From NCBI GenBank assembly GCA_020054965.1, contig JAIMZO010000001.1, positions 1 to 58,333 on the forward strand: DNA of 58,333 bases. The letters are read 5' to 3'. Positions 8,702 through 16,902 of the stretch are shown here, one piece after another; within the stretch, counting starts at the first letter, position 1, and each line of letters begins with the position of its first letter. Below the pieces are notes generated by a model. The model was given only the letters and a program-made list of their open reading frames with translations, was not told the origin of the DNA and ran no database searches. A program made the translations under genes and the position numbers. The stretch comes from Spirochaeta sp. Its GTDB lineage: Bacteria > Spirochaetota > Spirochaetia > Sphaerochaetales > Sphaerochaetaceae.

Positions 8702-8786
8702 GGAGAGGTGTCCGAGTGGTCGAAGGTGCACGCTTGGAAGGCGTGTGTGCTGAAAGGCACCGGGGGTTCGAATCCCCCCCTCTCCG
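8702..8786 (+). tRNA. tRNA-Ser (anticodon GGA)
   Basis: 85 nt, acceptor GGAGAGG/CCTCTCC, discriminator G, anticodon loop TTGGAAG (GGA), long variable arm. Completes a set of four serine isoacceptors in this cluster. Seven bases separate it from the SRP RNA. Confidence 0.95.
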
Positions 8787-8793
8787 TTTTATT

Positions 8794-8901
8794 CCCAGTC
8801 AACAGATTCTGTGCTATGTGCATTCGCCCAACCCCGTCAGGACCGGAAGGTAGCAGCGGTAAGTGAATTGCCCATGAGACACAGGCGATTTGTTGGCTGG
8901 G
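8794..8901 (+). ncRNA. ffs: Signal recognition particle RNA, small bacterial type
   Basis: About 108 nt. The ends pair (CCCAGTCAACA with TGTTGGCTGGG). The tip carries the invariant Ffh-binding core: GTCAGGACCGGAAGG followed by AGCAGCGGTAAGT. The 3' stem runs straight into five T, which serves as the terminator. It scaffolds Ffh for cotranslational targeting to the membrane. Location directly ahead of dnaX-ybaB-recR is a common bacterial arrangement. Confidence 0.95.
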
Positions 8902-8989
8902 TTTTTCTCTGTTGTCACCAGATTCGCACTTCTGTTCCTAGATAGCAAAGTATGGTATACTCGCAGGGTACGTTCACAGAGGAGCTCTC

Positions 8990-10645
8990 ATGGCATATGA
9001 AGTAACAGCTACCAGGAAACGCCCCCAGTCTTTTGACGGCTTGGTAGGTCAGGAATTCGTGGTATCAACCATAAAACATTCGATTGAACAAGGAAGAATT
9101 GCCCACGCCTATCTGTTCAGTGGACCAAGAGGAGTAGGCAAGACTTCATCTGCCCGAATATTGGCAAGAGCCCTGAACTGTGAACAAGGACCGACCTCCA
9201 CTCCTTGTGGCGTCTGTTCCAACTGTCGTGAGATCACCCAAGGCAACAGTGTTGATGTTATTGAAATCGATGGTGCAAGCAACACAAGCGTGAATGACAT
9301 CCGGCAGATCAAGGACGAGGTCCTCTTCCCTCCACAGACCAGCAAATACAAGATTTATATCATCGATGAAGTGCATATGCTCTCCACCAGTGCGTTCAAT
9401 GCACTGCTGAAAACCATTGAAGAGCCCCCTGCATACATCATCTTTATCTTTGCGACTACCGAACTGCAAAAAGTACCGGCTACCATACGATCACGTTGCC
9501 AGCAGTTCCATTTCCAGCTGATCGACCTGGATACCATCAAGAACTGTTTACGGGATGCCGCAAGTGACCTGGAAGTTGAAGCTGATGATGATGCACTGTT
9601 CTGGATTGCAAAGGAGTCCACGGGCTCCATGCGCGATGCCTATACGCTCTTTGACCAGGTGGTCTCCTTTAGCCAGGGACACATCACCATGGGAAAAATC
9701 AGCAGTAAGCTGGGATTGGTCGGCATTGATCAGATTGCCCAAATAGTCTTCCATCTCTTGGATGAACATACCGATCAGGCACTGCTCGCTGTACAGGACT
9801 TGTTGCAGGCAGGAGTATCGGTGGAACAGTGTATCAAGGACTTCACCCTCTTCTTCAGAAGCTTGCTGTTTATCAAGGCAGGGTTGCATGATGATGCTAT
9901 CCTTGGAATACAATCCGACAGGATTCCCCTTGCTCTGAGAAACGCCTATTCGAGTGAACAGCTGGAAGCCGCCCTTGAGTTGCTACTCAAACTCTACAGG
10001 GAAATCAGGTACTCACTGAACCCACGATTTGAACTCGAGCTATGCATTTCCCGTCTTGGAAGCCTTCCCTCCCTTGTTTCAGCAACGACTCTCGTGAAGA
10101 AAATTACCCAGATGCGGGATGAACTGCTTTCAGGAACAGTGAAGCTTCCCCAAAAAAAACTTGAGATCCAATCTGACCTACTTGCCACCAGGGAAACCAT
10201 CAAACCCAGGGAGAATGCTTCCCCGCCCAGCAGTGTGGCCACACCTGGGCAGCGGAGTAAGGATTCCAAAGAGCAGAGTGTTCCCGTAAAGCCGGTGCCT
10301 GTACAGAGTCGCCCATTCACCAAGGGAGATCTCCCTGCCTTGGTAGGCAAACTCTCAAGCACACCACTGCTCAGTCAAGTGGCACAGGCAATTACTGAAG
10401 TATCAAATGATGAGGGAGTATTGCACATCACCTTCTCCACTGCCTTCTGCCAGAACAAGGCGGAAGAGAGTACTGAGAAATTCAGATCCCTAATCAAGGA
10501 GATTTCAGGCTTTGAGGGACCGATACGGTTCCACTGCCTTGAGACAGAAAAACAGGAAGAGACTCCACAGACGGAAGATTCTGTAGTCTCAAAAATCGCC
10601 TCGATTTTCCGGGGAGAGATCACCCAGCAACCCAATGAGATGTAA
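8990..10645 (+). CDS. dnaX: DNA polymerase III subunits tau and gamma
   Basis: 551 aa. AAA+ clamp-loader domain: Walker A GPRGVGKTSSARILA at about 45, a four-cysteine zinc module (CEQGPTSTPCGVCSNC) near 64-79, Walker B/DEVH (YIIDEVHMLS), and sensor-1 ATTELQKVPATIRSRCQQF carrying the SRC arginine finger. Domain III ends near residue 370; a Pro/Ser/Lys linker and a tau-specific C-terminal domain follow. AGAGGAG precedes the ATG. A run of eight A at 10152-10159 is placed so that a -1 slip ends translation after one further codon (see separate entry), which would give a gamma protein of about 391 aa. Head of dnaX-ybaB-recR, with 15- and 2-bp gaps. Confidence 0.97.
   Translation: MAYEVTATRKRPQSFDGLVGQEFVVSTIKHSIEQGRIAHAYLFSGPRGVGKTSSARILARALNCEQGPTSTPCGVCSNCREITQGNSVDVIEIDGASNTSVNDIRQIKDEVLFPPQTSKYKIYIIDEVHMLSTSAFNALLKTIEEPPAYIIFIFATTELQKVPATIRSRCQQFHFQLIDLDTIKNCLRDAASDLEVEADDDALFWIAKESTGSMRDAYTLFDQVVSFSQGHITMGKISSKLGLVGIDQIAQIVFHLLDEHTDQALLAVQDLLQAGVSVEQCIKDFTLFFRSLLFIKAGLHDDAILGIQSDRIPLALRNAYSSEQLEAALELLLKLYREIRYSLNPRFELELCISRLGSLPSLVSATTLVKKITQMRDELLSGTVKLPQKKLEIQSDLLATRETIKPRENASPPSSVATPGQRSKDSKEQSVPVKPVPVQSRPFTKGDLPALVGKLSSTPLLSQVAQAITEVSNDEGVLHITFSTAFCQNKAEESTEKFRSLIKEISGFEGPIRFHCLETEKQEETPQTEDSVVSKIASIFRGEITQQPNEM
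10153..10164 (+). promoter_or_regulatory. Predicted programmed -1 frameshift/slippage site in dnaX
   Basis: Zero-frame codons CAA AAA AAA CTT contain the heptamer A AAA AAA in correct slippery phase (10153-10159). After a -1 slip the next codons are ACT TGA, so the shifted frame stops at 10162-10164. This matches the logic of gamma synthesis in E. coli and Thermus. Confidence 0.6.
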
Positions 10646-10660
10646 GCAAGGAGCCACCGT

Positions 10661-10978
10661 ATGGATATGAACCCTTTTGAACTGTTGAAAAACATGAAAG
10701 GCATTCAGGAGAATGTAAAGAAAATGCAGGAAATACTTCCCACCATTACTGCAACAGGGAGTGCCGGTGCAGGTATGGTTGAAGTTACCATCAATGGGAA
10801 ATTCATCGTTACTGACATACATATCGAGAAAGATATTGTTGATCCTGATGATTTGGGAACACTTCAGGTATTGTTGAGTAGTGCTTTCAATGACGCGTCA
10901 GCAAAAATCCAACAGAAGATCCAGAGTGAAGGTATGAAATATGCCGGTCCTTTGGGTGGCTTCACCACTCAGGCCTAA
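10661..10978 (+). CDS. ybaB: YbaB/EbfC nucleoid-associated protein
   Basis: 105 aa small DNA-binding protein. Typical start MNPFELLKNMKGIQENVKKMQE, a coiled-coil helix, then GMVEVTINGKF and a second helix with AKIQQKIQSEGMK; length matches the family. AAGGAG lies upstream of the ATG. Conserved position between dnaX and recR. It binds DNA as a dimer with a nucleoid role. Confidence 0.95.
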   Translation: MDMNPFELLKNMKGIQENVKKMQEILPTITATGSAGAGMVEVTINGKFIVTDIHIEKDIVDPDDLGTLQVLLSSAFNDASAKIQQKIQSEGMKYAGPLGGFTTQA

Positions 10979-10980
10979 TC

Positions 10981-11571
10981 ATGACAGCATTGGAAAACCT
11001 TATCCAAACCCTTTCCCGTCTTCCTGGCATCGGTCCGAAGAGTGCCTCGAGACTTGCCTATCACCTGATCAAGACCGAGAAGAGCTATAACCAGAACCTC
11101 AGCCAAGCAATTGCCACCATACAGGAACGGATTTTCCCTTGTTCCATATGTGGCAGTTTCACTGAGACCGATCCTTGTCCTGTATGCAGTGATGCTTCCC
11201 GGGACAGAAGCCTCCTGTGTGTGGTGGAAGAACCCCAGGATGTGCTGACCATCCAGTCCAGTGGGGCATATAACGGCCTATATCATGTGCTTGGGGGAGC
11301 GATCAGTCCACTTGATGGAGTCGGGCCCGAACAGCTCTCGTTCTCCCGCCTCCTGCAACGTATCAAGGAGGGTCAGTTCACAGAACTGATCATAGCCACC
11401 AACCCAACTGAAGAGGGCGATACAACAGCTCTTTACATCAGACATATTCTCAAGGAACATACAGAGCTCTCCATAACGCGACTGGCCAGCGGACTGCCCA
11501 TCGGAGGAGATTTGGAATATGCTGACCGAATTACCTTGGCAAGATCATTACGAGGGAGAGTGACGTTCTAG
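10981..11571 (+). CDS. recR: Recombination mediator RecR
   Basis: 196 aa. An N-terminal helix-hairpin-helix (LSRLPGIGPKSASRLAYHL) is followed by a four-cysteine zinc finger (CSICGSFTETDPCPVCSD), then a Toprim domain with VVEEPQDV, YHVLGG and the ATNPTEEGDTTALYI acidic motif. RecR works with RecF and RecO to load RecA at gaps; recF lies 28 kb away in this window. The gap from ybaB is 2 bp and its ribosome site is weak, so translation is likely coupled. Its stop overlaps the convergent DjlA-like gene by 4 bp. Confidence 0.97.
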   Translation: MTALENLIQTLSRLPGIGPKSASRLAYHLIKTEKSYNQNLSQAIATIQERIFPCSICGSFTETDPCPVCSDASRDRSLLCVVEEPQDVLTIQSSGAYNGLYHVLGGAISPLDGVGPEQLSFSRLLQRIKEGQFTELIIATNPTEEGDTTALYIRHILKEHTELSITRLASGLPIGGDLEYADRITLARSLRGRVTF

Positions 11572-12335
11572 CGTATGCCACGCTCTCTCTTGATTGATTC
11601 ATATGCGTCCTGAATTTCCCTGAACTTTGCCGTCGCATGACCCAGGAATTCCTCCCCCATGCCTTTTGAGGCAAGCGTGTCCGGATGGAACTCAATGCTG
11701 AGTTTCCTGTAGGCACGTTTCACTTCATCATCAGTAGCCGTACGTGGAATATTTAGAATCGCATAGGATTTATCCAATGCATTACTGCAACCACCATAGC
11801 GGTTACAGAGCATCTCAACAAAGCTATCATTTAAGCGGAAAATCTTTGCAGCACGCCTGATCATCTCTTCCTCGGCACTGCTGATGACTCCATCGGCAGC
11901 AGCAACACGATAGAAGATATCAACCATCAGCTGAAGGATGTTTGGTGCGTGGCTAAAGTTTTGATAGAACTGGGAAGCAAACTGGTCAAACGTTCCACCA
12001 CCGGTGAGAGCGGTATCGAAGACCCGCATGGCAGCCTCTTCTTCACGATACCCCAAACGAAGATCCTGACGGATGAACTCCAGCACCTTTTGACGTTCAC
12101 GCGATGAAATCGAACCGTCAGAGGATGCAATCCTTGCAAGCATCGAGAATGCCCCCACAAAAAAGAGCATCTGCTCCCTATCGAGGGTTGTATAGCTACT
12201 TCTTGTTGTTTGTGTGGATCCTACATCACCGGCCTTGTCAAACATATGGCCGAAGGCAATCCCAGCAATCATTCCCAAGGGTCCTCCGAACATGAAGCCG
12301 AAGGTACCCCCAAACAGTTTACCGAGCCACGCCAT
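11568..12335 (-). CDS. DjlA-like protein: TerB-type domain plus C-terminal J domain
   Basis: 255 aa. A Gly-rich hydrophobic N-terminus (about residues 5-33) could associate with the membrane. Residues about 55-165 form a TerB-like helical domain with repeated acidic turns (ASSDGSIS and AAADGVIS). Residues about 190-255 are a J domain with the HPD motif in SIEFHPDTLAS. J domains stimulate DnaK ATPase. The architecture matches DjlA co-chaperones. The start is 3 bp after the stop of the upstream glycosidase gene, implying co-transcription. The 3' end overlaps recR by 4 bp. Confidence 0.85.
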   Translation of the reverse strand: MAWLGKLFGGTFGFMFGGPLGMIAGIAFGHMFDKAGDVGSTQTTRSSYTTLDREQMLFFVGAFSMLARIASSDGSISSRERQKVLEFIRQDLRLGYREEEAAMRVFDTALTGGGTFDQFASQFYQNFSHAPNILQLMVDIFYRVAAADGVISSAEEEMIRRAAKIFRLNDSFVEMLCNRYGGCSNALDKSYAILNIPRTATDDEVKRAYRKLSIEFHPDTLASKGMGEEFLGHATAKFREIQDAYESIKRERGIR

Positions 12336-12338
12336 GAC

Positions 12339-13763
12339 TTACAGCTTGTCGATCAACATTGAACACTTTCCGGAAGGAATCGGAAGAGTCTTCTTCTTTT
12401 TCTCCCCAAGAATTTCAATGGTGAAGTAATAGAGCTTTTCGCTCTCAAGACGAATTTCCCAGCCACGTTCTGTCTTGTTGCTGAGAATGGTGATCATATT
12501 GCGTTTCAAGGAAAGGTTCTCGATTCCCATGGCCTCAAGGGAGGGCATCACCCAATTGACAGTCTTTCTGGGAAGCGAAATTTCCAAGCCGATGATGTTC
12601 TCGATCATCAGGGTAATGGTTACAACTCCTGCATAGGGCATCAGTCTCCTGCGCGGGAAGCCTGGAATCTCATCTGTCTTGGAAAAACCTTCCTTGTTTG
12701 GAAGGTACGCCTCCCACACATCCCCCAGGGTTTCAGCATCGGGATGCAGGGTATCAAGCAGGAAATACATGTGCCTGATGGCACACTCCCTTGCAAAGAT
12801 GAACTGGTTGAACTTCTCCAGCCCCTTGATGACCATATAGGTATTGATGGGAATAACCCCACCACAATACCCATTACCATCCTCGCTGAACACAGGAGAT
12901 GAGACCGGTACACTCGGGAAAGGGTTGTCGGTTCCAAACTCCTTTGGATCCTTGAGGTACTCAATCAGGTAAGCAGCACGTTCATCGTTGGGAATTTCCG
13001 CAAGCAGTGTCCAATAAGCACCAATATACTTGTTGTCAATACGGTTCCCCTTGATATCCAGATCATAGTAGAAATTGGTATCAGGGTCCCACATCATACT
13101 GTTTATCCTCGTCTTCAAGGAGAAGTAAATCCGCTTGTAACGGAAACTCAACTCCTTGTCGTTGAGGATATCACCGATTGCAGACATGTACAGGGCATTA
13201 ACAGCAAGCTGTGCATTGAAGTCCAATGGGTAGTACACATGGTCACGGGGAATATTACCACTCTGGCATGCTTCGATGGGAACAGAGTAGAGCCCATTGG
13301 GCTTTTGGAACGTTGCCTGGATCCAGGAGAAGTATCGCTCCAGTACAGGAACGACCTCCTTCAGCCTTTTCTTGTTTCCAATCTTATGATAGAAGCCATG
13401 TTCAACATAGGCAAAAAGAGGAGGGAAAATCCCTTCTGGGTTTGCTGCCGTAAAGACAGGCTTCCCATCCTCTATGGAGTACTCCCCACGAATAGCACCA
13501 TTTGCTTCCTGTTTCTGGTAGAAATAGTCGAGCATGGGGAACGGAGAGTTATTCTGGTTGCTATACACCAGAAAAAGAGAAGAGAAACAGGATAAATACT
13601 GATTGAAGGTGGTCTGGCCAGGGTATGAAAGATAGGAACCGTTCATGCCATTGGCTTCGGTTCCTTGCTTCCAAAGTTCGTCTATCCATACCCAAGACCT
13701 GTCATACATGTCGACAAAATCTTGATCATAAAAATGTACGAACGGCACCATATCCTTTATCAA
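12339..13763 (-). CDS. Six-hairpin glycosidase, GH63/mannosylglycerate-hydrolase-like
   Basis: 474 aa. An (alpha/alpha)6 barrel is suggested by regularly spaced aromatic motifs: MYDRSWVWIDELW, the FTAANPEGIFPPL region, YPLDFNAQLAVNAL, MMWDPDTNFYYDLD, GAYWTLLAEIP, NGYCGGVIPINTYMV and a C-terminal LGDVWEAYLP with an acidic candidate catalytic residue. No signal peptide is seen. A TTG start at 13763 is chosen because AAGGAG lies 8-9 nt upstream; an ATG at 13751 is too close to any ribosome site. The intergenic 13764-14054 upstream is AT-rich (291 bp) and shows no gene. The substrate is unknown; alpha-mannoside or alpha-glucoside is the family-level expectation. Confidence 0.7.
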   Translation of the reverse strand: MIKDMVPFVHFYDQDFVDMYDRSWVWIDELWKQGTEANGMNGSYLSYPGQTTFNQYLSCFSSLFLVYSNQNNSPFPMLDYFYQKQEANGAIRGEYSIEDGKPVFTAANPEGIFPPLFAYVEHGFYHKIGNKKRLKEVVPVLERYFSWIQATFQKPNGLYSVPIEACQSGNIPRDHVYYPLDFNAQLAVNALYMSAIGDILNDKELSFRYKRIYFSLKTRINSMMWDPDTNFYYDLDIKGNRIDNKYIGAYWTLLAEIPNDERAAYLIEYLKDPKEFGTDNPFPSVPVSSPVFSEDGNGYCGGVIPINTYMVIKGLEKFNQFIFARECAIRHMYFLLDTLHPDAETLGDVWEAYLPNKEGFSKTDEIPGFPRRRLMPYAGVVTITLMIENIIGLEISLPRKTVNWVMPSLEAMGIENLSLKRNMITILSNKTERGWEIRLESEKLYYFTIEILGEKKKKTLPIPSGKCSMLIDKL

Positions 13764-14054
13764 ATTGGGAACTCCTTGGTTATCAGCTAAAACGAGAAAA
13801 ACTACATAAAACGCGCATTGTTAAAGATAAACTCTCTTAGAGGAGAAGTCAATCATATTCAGGCAAGTTTTGGAAACACTTCTCTTTTTCGAAAACCAAC
13901 CTTCCGGATTCCATAGAAAATTTTTAATCATTTATATAATAGCTAATTATTGAAAAATTGAAAAGAGCTCCTTTTTAGTAAAACGGCAATATTTATCTGA
14001 TTGTTCTGTATCGGGTCCAACATCTAGACACGGTTTGCCTAAAAAACCCAACTC

Positions 14055-14984
14055 TCAGCAAAACACCGGGAGGGCGGCTTCCAAAAGCGTAACGGAAAAC
14101 TCCATACACCCTTGAGAAATTTCTTCCCCATCAACATGCACAGGCATCGGATGATCACTGCTTACCATCTTCACCTCCTTCACTCTTGAGACACTGAATT
14201 CCTTGCGCTTGACCTGTCCTCCCTTGAAGAAGGTAAGCGCCAGGGGAACCAATTTCCAGCTGGGAACAGGAGCATTTGCATATACCACATCAAACAAGCC
14301 ATCATCAAAAAGCGCATCCGGACCCATCAGGAATGCTGAGCCCATTCTCCTTCCATTGCAGATGGAGAGTTGCTGTGTCTGGAGTCTTTGCGTCTTTCCA
14401 TCCAAGGTAAGCTCAACAGAATACGGAGCTGGATAATGAATCAGGATTCTGATAAGGGCAAAGACATAGCTTGGAGTCCCAGAGACATGCTTGAAATCAC
14501 TGGCAAGAAAGTTTACCAGTGGCTCAAATCCGACACCAAGGCCATTTATGAAGTATCGTCCTTGTGGATATTTGCCACCATGCACAATACCTGCATCGAT
14601 AGTCCGTTTGGTACCTTGAAGGATTATAGAGCAGGCCTCCTTGATCGATTTCGGTATCTGCATACCCCATGCAAAGTCATTCCCTCGTCCAATCGGTATT
14701 ACCCCGAGGGTCGGAACCGGCAGCTGTCTCCCTGTTGCAGCCTTCAGCATTCCGTTGACCGTCTCGTTGACGGTGCCATCCCCGCCGGCAGCAATGACGA
14801 CATCCCGTCTTTCACATGTTGCCTGCCATGCCAGCCGCTCTGCCCCTTCGCCCTTCTTGGTATAGACCAGTTCCACATGATTCCCTGATTGGGAAAGCAA
14901 GGCCTTGATCATGTCCCCCTGCTTTTTTGCTTTTCCCTTCGCAGCATGTGGATTCAGAATAACGAAAAACTCTCGCTCAGCCAT
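14055..14984 (-). CDS. Diacylglycerol/lipid kinase family protein (DagK/YegS type)
   Basis: 309 aa. The N-terminal NAD-kinase-like fold has the family signatures: VILNPHAAKGKAKK near residue 10, VVIAAGGDGTVNETVNGML (the GGDGT nucleotide motif) near 80, then LGVIPIGRGNDFAW. A C-terminal beta-sandwich includes the CNGRRMGSAFLMGPDALFDD stretch. The family phosphorylates diacylglycerol or related lipids at the membrane surface with ATP. AAGGGG precedes the ATG. Divergent from ygiQ across 44 bp. Confidence 0.85.
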   Translation of the reverse strand: MAEREFFVILNPHAAKGKAKKQGDMIKALLSQSGNHVELVYTKKGEGAERLAWQATCERRDVVIAAGGDGTVNETVNGMLKAATGRQLPVPTLGVIPIGRGNDFAWGMQIPKSIKEACSIILQGTKRTIDAGIVHGGKYPQGRYFINGLGVGFEPLVNFLASDFKHVSGTPSYVFALIRILIHYPAPYSVELTLDGKTQRLQTQQLSICNGRRMGSAFLMGPDALFDDGLFDVVYANAPVPSWKLVPLALTFFKGGQVKRKEFSVSRVKEVKMVSSDHPMPVHVDGEEISQGCMEFSVTLLEAALPVFC

Positions 14985-15028
14985 GACAGTACCCCTTATT
15001 CCTATTTACACCCAAGGACCGATGACCT

Positions 15029-16900
15029 ATGATGAGCGTTGTGAAAACATACGCCCCTCGCACAGCATTTCTTCCTACAACACAAGAAGATTTGCAACAA
15101 CGGTCCTGGGACCAAATAGACATCGCCTTCATCAGTGCAGACGCATACGTCGACCACCCCTCATTCGCACTTGCCCTCTTGTCACGATTGCTGGAAAAGG
15201 AAGGTTATCGTGTGGGTATTATCGCACAACCCGACTGGAACTCAACAAAAGATTTCCTTAAATTGGGCAAACCACGTCTTTGTTGCCTTATAAGTGGGGG
15301 GAATATCGACAGTATGGTCTCCCACTATACCGCCAATGCAAAACCGCGTAGAGAGGACGAATACAGCCCCGGAGGCAAGGCAGGGCACCGCCCGGACCGT
15401 CCAACCTTGGTGTATACCACGAAGGCAAGACAAGCTTACGGCAAAGACACCCCGATCATCATAGGGGGACTGGAGGCTTCGCTGAGAAGGCTCAGTCACT
15501 ATGACTACTGGAGTGACAAGGTACGTAAACCCATCATCCTCGATGCAAAGGCCGACCTTTTGGTCTATGGTATGGGAGAGAGACAGACCCTGGAAATAGT
15601 CCGGCGTCTTGATAAAGGCGAACCAATCTCGCAGCTTAGGGATATCAGGGGAACAGTTTATGCAACCAATCCCAACACCTTTGAGATAGAGGCAGAGCCA
15701 ACAAGTATCCTCCCATCCTATGAAGAAGTCAGTGAACGGGATAAACAATCCAATACACCAACTGAAGCGGGGAAAAAAGCCTATGCAAAGGCTTTTGGCA
15801 TGCAGATGCTGCAGGAAAACCCCATAATGGGAAAACGGGTCATCCAATCGTGCATGCAACGCATGGTCGTCCAGAACCCTCCTGCCCTTCCGCTGGAGGA
15901 AGCCTTTTTCGATTCCCTGCACGAACTTCCTTTCACCCTTGATGCACATCCAGACTACGAGAAAGCAGGGGGAATCCCTGCCCTGAAGGAAGTACAGTTC
16001 TCCATCACCAGCAATCGTGGGTGCTTTGGCTCCTGCTCTTTCTGTGCCATCACCAGCCACCAGGGCAGGATGATCCAAACCAGGAGCAAGGAATCCTTGG
16101 TAAAGGAAGCAAAACGAATGAGTGAGCATCCTGCATTCAAGGGGTATATCCATGACCTGGGAGGGCCAACTGCCAACTTCCAAGGGTTGGCCTGCGATAG
16201 ACAGCAAACCTATGGGCCCTGTCCAACGAAGGAGTGCCTTTATCCCAGTCCATGTGCCAATCTCAAGGACTACCATGGAAGATATCTCGATCTACTTGAA
16301 GCCATTGAATCACTTCCTAGGGTAAAGAAGGTTTTCATCAGGAGCGGCATCCGCTATGACTATCTCCTGGAAGTCTGTGACGAGAAGACAAGGCAACGAT
16401 TCATGAACCATCTTGTCAGGCACAATGTCAGCGGTCAACTCAAGGTTGCTCCCGAGCATGTCAGCGACAGGGTGCTTGATGCCATGGGCAAGCCAAGGGC
16501 AGCCCTCTTTGACGAATTTACCGAACTCTACCAAAAGGCCACAGAGAAGGCTGGGAAGAAACAATACCTGATACCCTACTTCATTGCCGCCCACCCCGGC
16601 AGTACATTGGAAGATGCCATCACCCTGGCCTTATATATGCACAAATTCCACTTCATTCCCGATCAGGTGCAGGAATTTTATCCAACGCCCGGGACAGTCT
16701 CTACCTGTATGTACTATACTGGACTCGATCCCAGGCCTGGCAAGCGGTTTGCCAGCGTGTACGTCCCCAAGGGACGTGAGAGACATCTGCAGCGAGCCCT
16801 CCTGCAGTACAACAAGATAGAAAACCGCCCCTTGGTCCTTGAGGCCTTGGAAAAAGCGCAGAGGAAGGACTTGTCGAGGATACTTCTCACAAGACGGTAA
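15029..16900 (+). CDS. ygiQ: YgiQ family radical SAM protein
   Basis: 623 aa, normal YgiQ length. An N-terminal cobalamin-binding-like (B12 fold) domain is followed by the radical SAM core with the cluster motif C-x3-C-x2-C in NRGCFGSCSFCAIT near 335. An extra cysteine group lies downstream (CDRQQTYGPCPTKEC). Conserved SGIRYDYLL and VAPEHVSDRVL segments follow, and a charged C-terminal tail. The chemistry it performs is unknown; radical SAM enzymes cleave SAM using a 4Fe-4S cluster. Start ATG at 15029 has AAGGA about 10 nt upstream. The MATE gene starts 2 bp after its stop. Confidence 0.9.
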   Translation: MMSVVKTYAPRTAFLPTTQEDLQQRSWDQIDIAFISADAYVDHPSFALALLSRLLEKEGYRVGIIAQPDWNSTKDFLKLGKPRLCCLISGGNIDSMVSHYTANAKPRREDEYSPGGKAGHRPDRPTLVYTTKARQAYGKDTPIIIGGLEASLRRLSHYDYWSDKVRKPIILDAKADLLVYGMGERQTLEIVRRLDKGEPISQLRDIRGTVYATNPNTFEIEAEPTSILPSYEEVSERDKQSNTPTEAGKKAYAKAFGMQMLQENPIMGKRVIQSCMQRMVVQNPPALPLEEAFFDSLHELPFTLDAHPDYEKAGGIPALKEVQFSITSNRGCFGSCSFCAITSHQGRMIQTRSKESLVKEAKRMSEHPAFKGYIHDLGGPTANFQGLACDRQQTYGPCPTKECLYPSPCANLKDYHGRYLDLLEAIESLPRVKKVFIRSGIRYDYLLEVCDEKTRQRFMNHLVRHNVSGQLKVAPEHVSDRVLDAMGKPRAALFDEFTELYQKATEKAGKKQYLIPYFIAAHPGSTLEDAITLALYMHKFHFIPDQVQEFYPTPGTVSTCMYYTGLDPRPGKRFASVYVPKGRERHLQRALLQYNKIENRPLVLEALEKAQRKDLSRILLTRR

Positions 16901-16902
16901 AC

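Noticed and set aside
15242..16276. 344-codon open frame on the minus strand opposite ygiQ
   Set aside because: It lies wholly antisense to a clear radical SAM gene, has no ribosome site or known motif and arises from the codon bias of the real gene.
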